Shown here in pieces: positions 18,165 through 27,340 of a stretch of 64,000 nucleotides of DNA (the stretch's first letter is position 1; each line of letters opens with the position of its first letter). The DNA comes from an uncultured SAR86 cluster bacterium. GTDB taxonomy: Bacteria > Pseudomonadota > Gammaproteobacteria > Magnimaribacterales > AG-339-G14. The DNA is taken from contig CACJUN010000002.1 in the NCBI GenBank assembly GCA_902596665.1, forward strand, positions 165,710-229,709, written 5' to 3'. The notes under the pieces were generated by a model. The model saw only the letters and a program-made list of their open reading frames with translations. It was not told where the DNA came from and did no database searches. The translations under genes were made by a program, and so were the position numbers.

Positions 18165-19160
18165 TTGAAATCTTTAGCTGAGTTAAATCATCTTTTGGAA
18201 TACATTGCCAAAAGTCAAGATGAATGGGGAGGAATTCCTTCAGAGAAAGATAAAATCCTTGATCCATGGGACCATATTGAATGTTGCATGGCTTTGGATG
18301 TTTTTGGAGAAAAGGAAAGATCTTTGCAAGGCTTTCAATGGCTTATTGATCATCAAGAGGATGATGGATCATGGTATTCAGAGTATCAAGCCAACAAAAG
18401 AGTTTCTTCCAGAAAAGAATCTAACTTCTCTTCGTATATTGCAATTGGGGCACTTCATAATTACGAGAGCTATGGAGATTTGAAATTCCTAGAAAACTTA
18501 CTTCCAACTCTTGAAAAGTCACTTGAGTTTACTCTTTCAGCACAAACTGATTTCGGTGAATTCTCTTGGGCTATGGAAAATGGAAAATGGCTAGACGATG
18601 CCTTAAAAACTGGTAATTCATCAATCTTTATGAGCCTGAAAGCTTTTAAAAAAATTTTTGATTTATTAGGCCAAAATTCTAATCATATAGAAAATTCACT
18701 GATGGCTTTAAGAAAGGTTTTTTTGAACAAGACATCTAGATTTGACAGAAATTGGGATTCAAAAGAAAGATATAGCATGGATTGGTATTATCCAATTTTG
18801 GCAGGAATTTATGATGAATCGGAAGCTATTAAAAAAATTAATTCCAAATGGGACATCTTTATTAATGATGAGTTTGGCTGTAGATGTGTGAGCGACAGAC
18901 CTTGGATTACTGTAGCTGAAACATCAGAATTAATAATAACGCTAAATAAAATAGATGAAACCAAAAAAGCTAAGGATCTCTTTGAAAAAGTAAGCAAATT
19001 AAAAGATCCCAAAGACAACATCTTCTGGATGGGTTATGTTTTTGATGATGGGAAATTTTGGCCAATTGAAAAACCTACTTGGACTGCAGCAGCATATATT
19101 CTTGCTGCGAATGCATTGAATGGATTTACTTCTACAGGTGACTTTTTTAAGAAGTTATAG
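18165..19160 (+). CDS. Alpha/alpha-toroid protein, prenyltransferase/terpene-cyclase-like
   Basis: At 331 aa, it is built of repeated helix pairs with motifs such as QGFQWLIDHQEDDGSW and DPWDHIECCMAL, which recall the QW-type repeats of squalene-hopene cyclases and prenyltransferase beta subunits. I do not see the DxDD acid motif of hopene cyclases nor the zinc ligands of protein prenyltransferases, so it may be a glycan- or lipid-binding relative rather than an enzyme of those classes. Start is TTG (18165); no upstream ATG exists and later ATGs cut the first repeat. It follows GT4 and a methyltransferase closely, so it likely shares their pathway. Function not known. Confidence 0.7.
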   Translation: MKSLAELNHLLEYIAKSQDEWGGIPSEKDKILDPWDHIECCMALDVFGEKERSLQGFQWLIDHQEDDGSWYSEYQANKRVSSRKESNFSSYIAIGALHNYESYGDLKFLENLLPTLEKSLEFTLSAQTDFGEFSWAMENGKWLDDALKTGNSSIFMSLKAFKKIFDLLGQNSNHIENSLMALRKVFLNKTSRFDRNWDSKERYSMDWYYPILAGIYDESEAIKKINSKWDIFINDEFGCRCVSDRPWITVAETSELIITLNKIDETKKAKDLFEKVSKLKDPKDNIFWMGYVFDDGKFWPIEKPTWTAAAYILAANALNGFTSTGDFFKKL

Positions 19161-19161
19161 T

Positions 19162-19779
19162 TTAAATTTTTTTTAATATCCCCAAAGTTTTGTATAGCTC
19201 AATGAATTTAAATTGATTTGTTTCTTTTACATATTCAAATAATTCATAGGGCGGCCTACCTCCATCATTAGGATCTGGAAAAACATCATGTATGAGCAAA
19301 TAACCATCTTTACAAATGAAATCACTCCAAGCTTTAAAATCTGAAAACGCCGATTTTTTGCTATGACTGCCATCAATGAAGAGAAGACCAATCTCGTAAT
19401 TCTTCGGCCAGAGCGAACTTACTTCTTTTGAATCACCCACTGCAGGCAATATAGATTTTTTGTATGGAAAATTCTCAATATAAGACCTAAAAACAGGATA
19501 AGTATTAAATTTCTCAATTCTTTCATCATAAAAATTTTTATCGAAATATTCTTCGCCAGGCTGATGCTCTTCTGAGCCTATATGATGATCTACTGTTATT
19601 AAATAACTATCATTAGCGGCACAGGCTTCAGCAATGACCAACGAGGACTTCCCACAATATGTTCCGATTTCAAGGCAAGGACTTTTTTTTGAGGCTTCTG
19701 ATGCTAATTCAAAAAGTCTTTCTGCTTCAGAAAAATCAAGGAAACCTATATGATTATTAAAATTTTTAATCCAATTCAC
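19162..19779 (-). CDS. Class I SAM-dependent methyltransferase (Methyltransf_24 type)
   Basis: At 205 aa, with motif I CLEIGTYCGKSSL (about 35-47), the acidic VDHHIGSE after strand 2, FIDGSHSKKSAFSDF with the typical D-G-x-H, and DGYLLIHDVFPDP. This is the pattern of the Methyltransf_24 group that acts on sugars or small molecules. The start is GTG (19779). It reads against the cassette and ends one base after the toroid gene's stop. On the other side only 8 bp separate it from the divergent hydrolase gene, so both promoters must lie in coding DNA. Substrate unknown. Confidence 0.72.
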   Translation of the reverse strand: MNWIKNFNNHIGFLDFSEAERLFELASEASKKSPCLEIGTYCGKSSLVIAEACAANDSYLITVDHHIGSEEHQPGEEYFDKNFYDERIEKFNTYPVFRSYIENFPYKKSILPAVGDSKEVSSLWPKNYEIGLLFIDGSHSKKSAFSDFKAWSDFICKDGYLLIHDVFPDPNDGGRPPYELFEYVKETNQFKFIELYKTLGILKKI

Positions 19780-19787
19780 TTTAAAAA

Positions 19788-20663
19788 ATGTTTACTAGAG
19801 AAGTCTACACGAATTCAAAAGGAGAAAATTTTTCCTATCTGACCCACGGAAACCAAGCAGCAGAAAACTTGATCTTTTTCTTTCATGCCACTGGTTTCAA
19901 TGCAGAGACTTACAATAGCTTTCTGAGCAATCTATCAAAAAAATTAGGCGACAATTACAAAATAATTTCTTTAGATCAAAGGGGACATGGATTATCTTTA
20001 GCAAATGCAGACCCCAGAAAACTCTCTACATGGAATTCACTTGTAGATGACGCAAAGGAATTTGTTCAAAAATTTTCCTCAAAGAAATTATATTTTTCTG
20101 GTCATTCAATGGGAGCAATTATTGCGATGAAGCTTTCAACAGAATTCTCAGAAATTTCTAGATTATTTTTGATAGATCCTGTTTTACCAGGTCCCAAATT
20201 TTCTGCTTATGGAACAGTAAAAAAATTTTTTAGATTGAATAAAACCTCTCATATGGTCTTGGCTGCAAAAAATAGAAGGTTCGAATTTGCATCGAAGCAA
20301 GAAGCATTCAATCACTTTAAAGGTAGAGGAGCCTATAAATCTTGGACTGATGATATTTTGCAAGATTACTTAAATGGAGGAATGATTGTTGAACAGAATA
20401 AGGCGTATTTAAGCTGCCATCCTCATTGGGAGGCAGAAGTATTCAACACCGCATCTCTAGATACATGGAAATATATAAAAAAAGTAAAGTGCAAAGTATT
20501 CGTACCCTATGCATTAATAGCATCAACCATGGGAGATGGTGCAAGAAAAAGTCTCCAAAAAAACCATAATTTTAGGCTTAAACCATACGATGCTTCACAT
20601 TTCCTACCAATGGAAAAGGGCGATCAACTTAGTTCTGATATAGAATCTTTTATCTTGAATTAA
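19788..20663 (+). CDS. Alpha/beta hydrolase
   Basis: At 291 aa, with the oxyanion region FFFHATGFNAETY, the nucleophile elbow GHSMG, an acid following the FLIDPVLPGPK strand, and a C-terminal His in DASHFLPMEKGD. These are the marks of a serine hydrolase of the alpha/beta fold, cytoplasmic since no signal peptide is seen. The order and distance between motifs match esterase/lipase members, but nothing fixes the substrate. The gene lies 3 bp before hldE and is probably co-transcribed with it. Confidence 0.8.
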   Translation: MFTREVYTNSKGENFSYLTHGNQAAENLIFFFHATGFNAETYNSFLSNLSKKLGDNYKIISLDQRGHGLSLANADPRKLSTWNSLVDDAKEFVQKFSSKKLYFSGHSMGAIIAMKLSTEFSEISRLFLIDPVLPGPKFSAYGTVKKFFRLNKTSHMVLAAKNRRFEFASKQEAFNHFKGRGAYKSWTDDILQDYLNGGMIVEQNKAYLSCHPHWEAEVFNTASLDTWKYIKKVKCKVFVPYALIASTMGDGARKSLQKNHNFRLKPYDASHFLPMEKGDQLSSDIESFILN

Positions 20664-20666
20664 AAA

Positions 20667-22010
20667 ATGAAAAAGAAAATAACTGTAATCGGTGATGTCA
20701 TGATCGATTGGTATCTCCACGGAGAATCTTCAAGAATTTCTCCAGAAGCACCTGTGCCGGTTGTTAATTTCAAAGAGTCTAAGTTTCAGTTGGGCGGCGC
20801 AGCGAACGTTGCAAATAATTTAAAGCATCTTGAAATCGAACCTTTTCTTATAGGCGCTATTGGCAATGATCATTTTGGTTCTGTATTGAAAGAACATTTA
20901 AAGGCAGAAAAAATAAAGTTTAATTTATTATTAGAAAAAAGCTTTCAAACCATCTGCAAACAAAGATTGATGTCTTCTAATCAGCAATTAGCAAGGATAG
21001 ATTACGAGAAGTATTTTCATGGAAGCAAGCTAACCAATATATTTAACACATTTCTTAAAAATATTGCTAAAACAGACTTAATAATAGTTTCAGACTACGG
21101 GAAGGGTACTATTTTTAACGCAAGAAAGCTCATCCAATCTGCCAAAAAACTAAAGAAAAAGATTCTTATTGATCCCAAAGGAAAAGATTTTACAAAGTAC
21201 AAAGGAGCAAATTTAATTACTCCTAATAAAGCTGAATTTGAAAATATTATGGGCAAGGTGGGTTCTAAAAGAGATTTAGTAAATAAAGCAAAAAAAATGC
21301 TGGAGCATTTGAATTTGGAATCGCTAATAGTAACTTTAGGCTCACAAGGAATGTATGTTCTAACAAAATCTAATAAAAAAATTATAGGAGACTTCATAAA
21401 TGCTTATCCTCAAGAGGTATTTGATGTATCAGGTGCAGGGGATACAACGATTTCTGCTTTGGGTGCAGCCTTATCTGAGGGTAATGATATTTTTTCTGCC
21501 GCAGAGTTCGCTAATCTAGCAGCTTCGATTTCAGTTTCTAAGTTAGGAACTTCTACAGTTAGCAAAGATGAGGTTGCCAGTTTGGAGGCCTCAAAAGGTA
21601 ATAAAGAACAAGTTATTGTTTTTACAAACGGTTGCTTCGATATTATCCACTCTGGTCATTTAGATTTACTAAAAGAAGCAAGAAGTTACGGAGACAAGCT
21701 AATTGTTGGCCTTAACTCTGATAAATCAATCAGCAAATTAAAAGGGCCTGAAAGGCCAATAATTGGCCAGTCTGAAAGGAAAAAAATCCTTTCATCATTA
21801 AAATTCGTTGATGAAGTAATTATTTTCAATGAAGAAGATCCTCTAAAATTAATCAAAAAACTTAAGCCTAGTATTTTAGTGAAAGGAGCAGACTATACAA
21901 AAGAACAAGTTGTCGGCGGGGAATTTGTCGAATCTTATGGAGGTGAAATCAAGCTTGTTAAACTCACCAAAGGAAAGTCTTCTAGTAAAATAATAAATAA
22001 ATTAAGTTGA
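20667..22010 (+). CDS. hldE: Bifunctional heptose-7-phosphate kinase / heptose-1-phosphate adenylyltransferase
   Basis: Makes ADP-heptose for the inner core of lipopolysaccharide, the donor used by WaaC. At 447 aa, slightly shorter than E. coli HldE (477). The N-terminal PfkB-type kinase (about 1-300) has GGAANVANNL for substrate binding and the catalytic G256-A-G-D-T. The C-terminal nucleotidyltransferase (about 315-447) has NGCFDIIHSGH (G322 to H331), the HxGH site. Both halves look intact, so the fusion is functional. It sits with waaC and waaA, matching an LPS core role. Confidence 0.95.
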   Translation: MKKKITVIGDVMIDWYLHGESSRISPEAPVPVVNFKESKFQLGGAANVANNLKHLEIEPFLIGAIGNDHFGSVLKEHLKAEKIKFNLLLEKSFQTICKQRLMSSNQQLARIDYEKYFHGSKLTNIFNTFLKNIAKTDLIIVSDYGKGTIFNARKLIQSAKKLKKKILIDPKGKDFTKYKGANLITPNKAEFENIMGKVGSKRDLVNKAKKMLEHLNLESLIVTLGSQGMYVLTKSNKKIIGDFINAYPQEVFDVSGAGDTTISALGAALSEGNDIFSAAEFANLAASISVSKLGTSTVSKDEVASLEASKGNKEQVIVFTNGCFDIIHSGHLDLLKEARSYGDKLIVGLNSDKSISKLKGPERPIIGQSERKKILSSLKFVDEVIIFNEEDPLKLIKKLKPSILVKGADYTKEQVVGGEFVESYGGEIKLVKLTKGKSSSKIINKLS

Positions 22011-22039
22011 TTAGATAATTTAAAAATTTACTCCGTTAG

Positions 22040-22888
22040 TCATCTTTTTTCTCTCATTAAGCTTCGGTCATAAATTTCTAAATCATCTTTAGGCCTATGC
22101 TTGAATCTCCTATGAATCCAAAGATATCTCTCTGGTTGTTCCCTTATAGATATTTCAATTTCTTTATTAAGCAAAGCTAAGTCTTCATAAAGATCATCAC
22201 CGCTCATATCTATTTTCTTTAAAATTATTTTGTATCTATTTTTTATATCCTCCAAATAAAGAAAATAAATTTTGCACCCAGTTCTTTTTTTGGCAATTGA
22301 AGGAAATTTAACGGTTAATGTAGGTATATTGAAATATGGCACAAAAATTGAGTGATCATATCCATAGTCTTGATCTGGTAAATAAAGTAAATTTTCACCT
22401 TTTTGTAATAGTCTCATAGATTTTAATACTTCATTTGGGAACAGAATTTGTTTGAAATATTTTTCTCTCGAACTAAAAATAAAATTATTTACTAATCTAC
22501 CTTTTTGTTTTTTTGCCATGGCATTCACATTAAACATCATTGCTGCTACTCGACCTGTGATTTCTAGATCAGTTGTGTGAGGGATCAAAATTAGATTACC
22601 TTGTGATGATTTTTTGAGCCCATCTAAATCAAATTCATCAAGATTTACCAGAAGTTTCTTAAAATTTTCACTGCTAAGAACCCAAGCTTTAAGACCTTGA
22701 AAAATTGAGGCTCCAAGGTGAAGATAATGCTTATTTAGAATTTTAGACCTATCTAATTCATCTAATTCAGGAAAACAAACTTCTAAATTCTTATCAGCTA
22801 TTTTTCTTCTTATATTTCCAAAAGTCCTTAAGAGATAGGCAACAGATTTTGCAAAGAGAAATTCTACAAAGTTCAATAAATATAGCAT
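22040..22888 (-). CDS. lpxL: Lipid A biosynthesis acyltransferase (LpxL/HtrB type)
   Basis: Inner-membrane enzyme that adds a secondary acyl chain to Kdo2-lipid A. At 282 aa it is a little shorter than LpxL (306). It has a hydrophobic N-terminal segment, the family NLEVCFPEL (34-42), and the catalytic H-x4-E motif H104-TTDL-E109. Further motifs are YLPDQDYGYDHSIFVPYF and the C-terminal WIHRRFKHRP. The ATG at 22888 directly follows an in-frame stop, so it is the only choice. LpxM is an alternative, as one acyltransferase may serve both positions in small genomes. Divergent from waaA. Confidence 0.85.
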   Translation of the reverse strand: MLYLLNFVEFLFAKSVAYLLRTFGNIRRKIADKNLEVCFPELDELDRSKILNKHYLHLGASIFQGLKAWVLSSENFKKLLVNLDEFDLDGLKKSSQGNLILIPHTTDLEITGRVAAMMFNVNAMAKKQKGRLVNNFIFSSREKYFKQILFPNEVLKSMRLLQKGENLLYLPDQDYGYDHSIFVPYFNIPTLTVKFPSIAKKRTGCKIYFLYLEDIKNRYKIILKKIDMSGDDLYEDLALLNKEIEISIREQPERYLWIHRRFKHRPKDDLEIYDRSLMREKR

Positions 22889-22962
22889 TTAAGACATTTA
22901 AAATTTTTCCCATTATAGTAGCATTTGAATAAATCGAAGATTCGGAGCATTTTATTTTCTTT

Positions 22963-24207
22963 TTGTACAATTTTTTAATTTCTCTAATAATTCCTTTTGC
23001 TTTGGTGAGGCACATACTAAAAGCAAGTTATTTTGGAGAAAAAAAACTTCAAGCTCTGGAAAAGATAGGATTTTTTAATGGAGATAAAAACTCAAATAAA
23101 TCAATCTGGATTCATGCTGTATCAGTCGGTGAGGTGAATGTCGCCCTAAAGTTAATTCAAGATTTAGAAGAGATCTTAGAAAATCCAAATTTTATTTTAT
23201 CAACGACAACTTTAACTGGAGCAAGAAAAGCTAAAGAAAATCTTAATAAAAATTCAATACATGTTTATTTTCCATTCGATTTGAAATTTATTTGCAAGAA
23301 ATTCATTAACTTTTATAAACCTTCAATACTTTTACTCGTAGAGACCGAAATTTGGCCAAATCTCATTAATGTCTTCAATGAATTTAAGCTACCGGTAGTT
23401 TTAGTCAATGGAAGACTATCTAATAAGTCCTTAAAGAAATATCAAAGACTGAATTTTTTCTTCAAAAGTAGTTTCAATAAAATTAATCATGCTTTTGTCC
23501 AATCAAAAAATGATTTTGAAAGATTTTATGAGGCTGGAGTTAAAGAAGATGCAATGAGTGTGACCGGCTCAATTAAGTTCGATGCGAGCTCAGCATCTCC
23601 AAAAAATTTTAACGAAAATGAGATTAATTATTACAAGGAAAAATATGTATTCGTTTGCGGAAGTACACACCCCGGAGAGGAAGAAATACTCATTGAAAGT
23701 TTCATAGATTTAAAAAAAGAAAATAAGCATTTAGTTTTAGCGCCTAGGCATCCAGAAAGGTTCAATGAGATCAAAGAATTATTAAAAGAAAAAAAATTAA
23801 CTAGCATTTTTTACACTGAAATTTCTTCTAACCCTAATGATAAGAGTGACGTAACTATAGTTGATGTAATAGGCCGGCTATTAGATTTTTATGAGATTGC
23901 TGATTATGTCTTTGTTGGAGGTACTTTAGTTGATCATGGAGGACAAAATTTTCTTGAACCAGCTTATTTTCATAAACCAATTATTTCAGGAAGAAGTACA
24001 TATAACTTTGAAGAAATTTCAAAAAAGTTAGAAGATTTAGATCTATTAAGATTTGTCTCAAATAAAGATGAAATTACTCATGCAATTGAAAATATGGAAG
24101 CTATCTCTGATCCTTTGAAGCAGGAGATTGATCTTTGGTTAGATGAAAGCAGGGGCGCTTCAAAGTTAATAAGTCAAAAAATCTGTGAAAAATTTAAATT
24201 AATTTAA
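22963..24207 (+). CDS. waaA: Kdo transferase
   Basis: Transfers Kdo from CMP-Kdo to lipid IVA (GT30), on the cytoplasmic face of the inner membrane. At 414 aa, it has an N-terminal membrane anchor, then HAVSVGE (51-57) with the catalytic-base Glu57, ETEIWPNLI, and GSTHPGEEEI. The C-terminal CMP-Kdo site has APRHPERF and FVGGTLVDHGGQNFLEPA. The start is TTG at 22963; the protein then aligns from its first residues with other WaaA proteins. A 74-bp gap separates it from the divergent lpxL. Confidence 0.93.
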   Translation: MYNFLISLIIPFALVRHILKASYFGEKKLQALEKIGFFNGDKNSNKSIWIHAVSVGEVNVALKLIQDLEEILENPNFILSTTTLTGARKAKENLNKNSIHVYFPFDLKFICKKFINFYKPSILLLVETEIWPNLINVFNEFKLPVVLVNGRLSNKSLKKYQRLNFFFKSSFNKINHAFVQSKNDFERFYEAGVKEDAMSVTGSIKFDASSASPKNFNENEINYYKEKYVFVCGSTHPGEEEILIESFIDLKKENKHLVLAPRHPERFNEIKELLKEKKLTSIFYTEISSNPNDKSDVTIVDVIGRLLDFYEIADYVFVGGTLVDHGGQNFLEPAYFHKPIISGRSTYNFEEISKKLEDLDLLRFVSNKDEITHAIENMEAISDPLKQEIDLWLDESRGASKLISQKICEKFKLI

Positions 24208-24221
24208 TTTTTTTCAGAACA

Positions 24222-24249
24222 TTGGGACAATTTCTTAAATTTTTATAGT
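24222..24249 (+). promoter_or_regulatory. Probable sigma-70 promoter of the PII gene
   Basis: TTGGGA (24222-24227) and TATAGT (24244-24249) are 16 bp apart, placing the transcript start near 24256 and a leader of about 29 nt. The 77-bp gap after waaA shows no sigma-54 -24/-12 pattern and no glutamine-aptamer sequence. Confidence 0.45.
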
Positions 24250-24251
24250 AA

Positions 24252-24623
<372 letters not shown>

Positions 24624-24688
24624 AAATATTTTTTACTATCAAGCCTCTGATTATTAATATTCTTAGAGCTGCAAGGATCTTTTGTGAA

Positions 24689-26308
24689 TTAGTTTAAAGA
24701 AGACTCAGCAAATTCCTTTGCCCATTTATAATTGGCTTTTCCGTTTGGTGCTCGCTTAACTTCTTCAGTAAGAAGAATACTTTTTGGAACTTTATAACCA
24801 GCTAAATTTGTTTTCAAAAAAGCAATTAGTTCCGCTTCGCTGGGATCATTATCCTTCTCAGAAGATACAACTGCGACAACTTTTTGACCAAATTTTTCAT
24901 CTGGCAAGCCAACAACAAGACAATCGTAAACGCTAGCATTAAGCTTTAAGGCTTCTTCGACTTCCTCAGGGTAAACTTTCTCTCCTGCTGTATTAATGCA
25001 ATTACTTCCTCTTCCTAATAGAGTGATCGATCCATCTTCCTCAAGAAGAGCATAATCTCCAGGAAAGCTATACCTTACTCCATTGAATTCTTTGAAGGTC
25101 TCAGCTGATTTCTCAGGATCTTTATAGTAACCTTCTGGAACCAAGCCGCTTGTTCCTATTTTTCCTCTAACACCAGAGCCAGGCGAAACTTCTTTACCTT
25201 CATCATCAACAACAATTACTCCAGGATTGATATTAAATTTGGCTGTTTTAGCTGGGTTGTCTCTGGAAGATATTGATGAACCCATTCCACCTTCTGTTGA
25301 TCCCATGGTATCAATTAAAACCATATCCTTATGTTTAAGAAGTCCATCTTTTACTTCAGAGCTCCACATAACTCCACTTGAAATAATTGTTTGTAAACTA
25401 TCTATAGAATAAGCATTACCATCCGCTGAAGCTTTGTTCAATGAATCCAACATAGGTTTTGCAAATGCATCACCAACAATAACAACGCTTGTAGCTTTTT
25501 TAGATTCTACTTCCCTCCATAAACGATCTGGATCAAATCCTAGAGAAGGCATGGTCACAACACTGCCACCGGATAGATGGGGCAAAAACGCTCCTAACCA
25601 CATTCCTGTCCCATGCATTAGTGGACATCCAACAAGACTGACAGGTAATTCATTAGATGCGGCTTTTTCTTTAATCAATGACTCAATATCTTCTAGATCT
25701 TCAGGAACAGGAAAACCCATGGCAAAAGCTGTTTTCATCATTGAACCGAGAAATAAACCTTGTTTATACATTACTCCTTTAGGCATTCCAGTTGTGCCTC
25801 CTGTGTAAAGCATATAAAAATTCTCTTCAGATCTTTCTCTCTCTTTTTGTTTATCTTCTTTTTGAATTATCTCTGAATACTCATCTGACCCCTCTAAAAG
25901 ATCCTCGCTGCCATCCATTACTTGAATGAAAGCTTTAATTTTAGGAAGTTTATTTTTGATGGCTTTTATTCTGTCAGCGTAACAAGCTTGATAAAAAATG
26001 GCTTCTGCATCTGCATTATCTAATAAGTAAATTAATTCATCTTCTTGATAACGATAATTCACATTGATGGGAACACACTCATTTTTAAAAGTGGCAAATT
26101 GAGCTACGAGGTATTCATTTGAGTTATGAAGATAAAGTCCAACTTTCGAATCAAAAGAAAGACCTTTGCTCTCTAAGTAATTCGCTAACTTAGCGGCTTG
26201 ATCTTCGTATTGTCGCCAAGTTAATACTTTATCTTCACAAACAAGAGCTGGTTCTTCCGGAATGATTCTTGAAATTTTTTCAAAAACAGATGCAAAATGC
26301 ATGTTCAT
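24689..26308 (-). CDS. Acyl-CoA synthetase (AMP-forming)
   Basis: Activates a carboxylic acid to its CoA thioester through an acyl-adenylate. At 539 aa, with the ANL-superfamily P-loop YTGGTTGMPKGV (about residues 169-180), a GSTEGGMG motif, the hinge region PGDYALLEEDGS with LLGRGSNCINTAGEKV, and the catalytic lysine near the end in APNGKANYKW. It resembles FadD-like fatty-acid or steroid side-chain ligases, but the acyl pocket cannot be read by eye. A strong GGGGG precedes the ATG by 4 nt. It stands alone, divergent from miaA by 80 bp. Confidence 0.88.
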   Translation of the reverse strand: MNMHFASVFEKISRIIPEEPALVCEDKVLTWRQYEDQAAKLANYLESKGLSFDSKVGLYLHNSNEYLVAQFATFKNECVPINVNYRYQEDELIYLLDNADAEAIFYQACYADRIKAIKNKLPKIKAFIQVMDGSEDLLEGSDEYSEIIQKEDKQKERERSEENFYMLYTGGTTGMPKGVMYKQGLFLGSMMKTAFAMGFPVPEDLEDIESLIKEKAASNELPVSLVGCPLMHGTGMWLGAFLPHLSGGSVVTMPSLGFDPDRLWREVESKKATSVVIVGDAFAKPMLDSLNKASADGNAYSIDSLQTIISSGVMWSSEVKDGLLKHKDMVLIDTMGSTEGGMGSSISSRDNPAKTAKFNINPGVIVVDDEGKEVSPGSGVRGKIGTSGLVPEGYYKDPEKSAETFKEFNGVRYSFPGDYALLEEDGSITLLGRGSNCINTAGEKVYPEEVEEALKLNASVYDCLVVGLPDEKFGQKVVAVVSSEKDNDPSEAELIAFLKTNLAGYKVPKSILLTEEVKRAPNGKANYKWAKEFAESSLN

Positions 26309-26388
26309 ATTTCCCCCAAAAATTTTCTTATGTTTTGAAGTGTTAAATTAGATAATAATTAACCAAAATACAATAGTTTGAAAATATT

Positions 26389-27303
26389 TTGAAAACCTTT
26401 TCTCCAATCATTTGCATTCTAGGACCAACGAATTCTGGAAAGACAGATTTATCGCTGAGACTTTTTGATGAAATATCCGCAGATTTGATAAGTGTTGATT
26501 CTGTTCAAATTTATAAACATGCAGATATTGGGAGCAATAAAATATCTAAGGAACTTCAAAATAAATATCCTCATGAGCTTATCGATATCATAGAGCCTGA
26601 TGAGGTTTATTCCGTAGGTGAATTTTTAAAGGACCTAAAGCGCACTATCGATAGATCAGTCCAGTCAAATAAAGTGCCAGTTTTAGTTGGTGGCTCGATG
26701 ATGTATTTTTTTTCATATCTTGTTGGATTTGATGATCTTCCTAAGTCTGATCCCGATACCAGAAGAAAGATTCTTCAAGACATTGATATAAAGGGAAAAG
26801 AAGTAGTCTATAAAAGACTAAAAACAAAAGATCCCGAAGCGGCAAAAAACATTCATCCTAATGATACTCAAAGACTGGTCAGAGCTTTGGAAGTTCTAGC
26901 AATTTCAAATAAACCCATGAGTTCTTTTTTTAAAAGGAAAGAAAATTCTAATTCAAATGTTTTTCCTATAGTGATTGATAAAGGTAAAGGTTCAAATTTT
27001 GATGAGGATCTAAAAAATAGAGTCGAAAATATGTTGAGAAAAGGTTTCATTAATGAAGTGGAAGAAATAATAAAAATTTATAAATCTAACAAATTACCCC
27101 TTCTTAATTCTGCTGGCTACAAGGAAGTTTCAATGTATTTAGATAATAAAATTAAAAAGGATGCTCTTATTGAAAAAATTTTTTTTGCCCATAAGAAATT
27201 AGCAAAGCACCAAAGAACTTGGATTAAAAAAATCCCTAACTTGAGAGCTTTTCAAAGTGCAGAAACTGCGAAAAATGAAATAATGGAATATTTATCTTAT
27301 TGA
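26389..27303 (+). CDS. miaA: tRNA dimethylallyltransferase
   Basis: Adds a dimethylallyl group to A37 of tRNAs that read UNN codons. At 304 aa, with the P-loop GPTNSGKT (12-19), DSVQIYKHADIGS, the PHELIDI segment, GGSMMYF and NDTQRLVRALEV. The start is TTG (26389), required because the next upstream candidate is followed by a stop. In most Gammaproteobacteria miaA is followed by hfq and hflX before hflK; here hflK begins only 37 bp after the miaA stop, so both are missing from this place. Confidence 0.94.
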   Translation: MKTFSPIICILGPTNSGKTDLSLRLFDEISADLISVDSVQIYKHADIGSNKISKELQNKYPHELIDIIEPDEVYSVGEFLKDLKRTIDRSVQSNKVPVLVGGSMMYFFSYLVGFDDLPKSDPDTRRKILQDIDIKGKEVVYKRLKTKDPEAAKNIHPNDTQRLVRALEVLAISNKPMSSFFKRKENSNSNVFPIVIDKGKGSNFDEDLKNRVENMLRKGFINEVEEIIKIYKSNKLPLLNSAGYKEVSMYLDNKIKKDALIEKIFFAHKKLAKHQRTWIKKIPNLRAFQSAETAKNEIMEYLSY

Positions 27304-27340
27304 GTATCTTTATATTAATCTTATCTTTAGAATGTGATTT

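Noticed and set aside
25434..25808. 124-codon open frame on the plus strand inside the acyl-CoA synthetase gene
   Set aside because: No known motif; it is antisense to a clearly conserved coding region, as are the other long antisense frames in gltB, dxs and gyrA.
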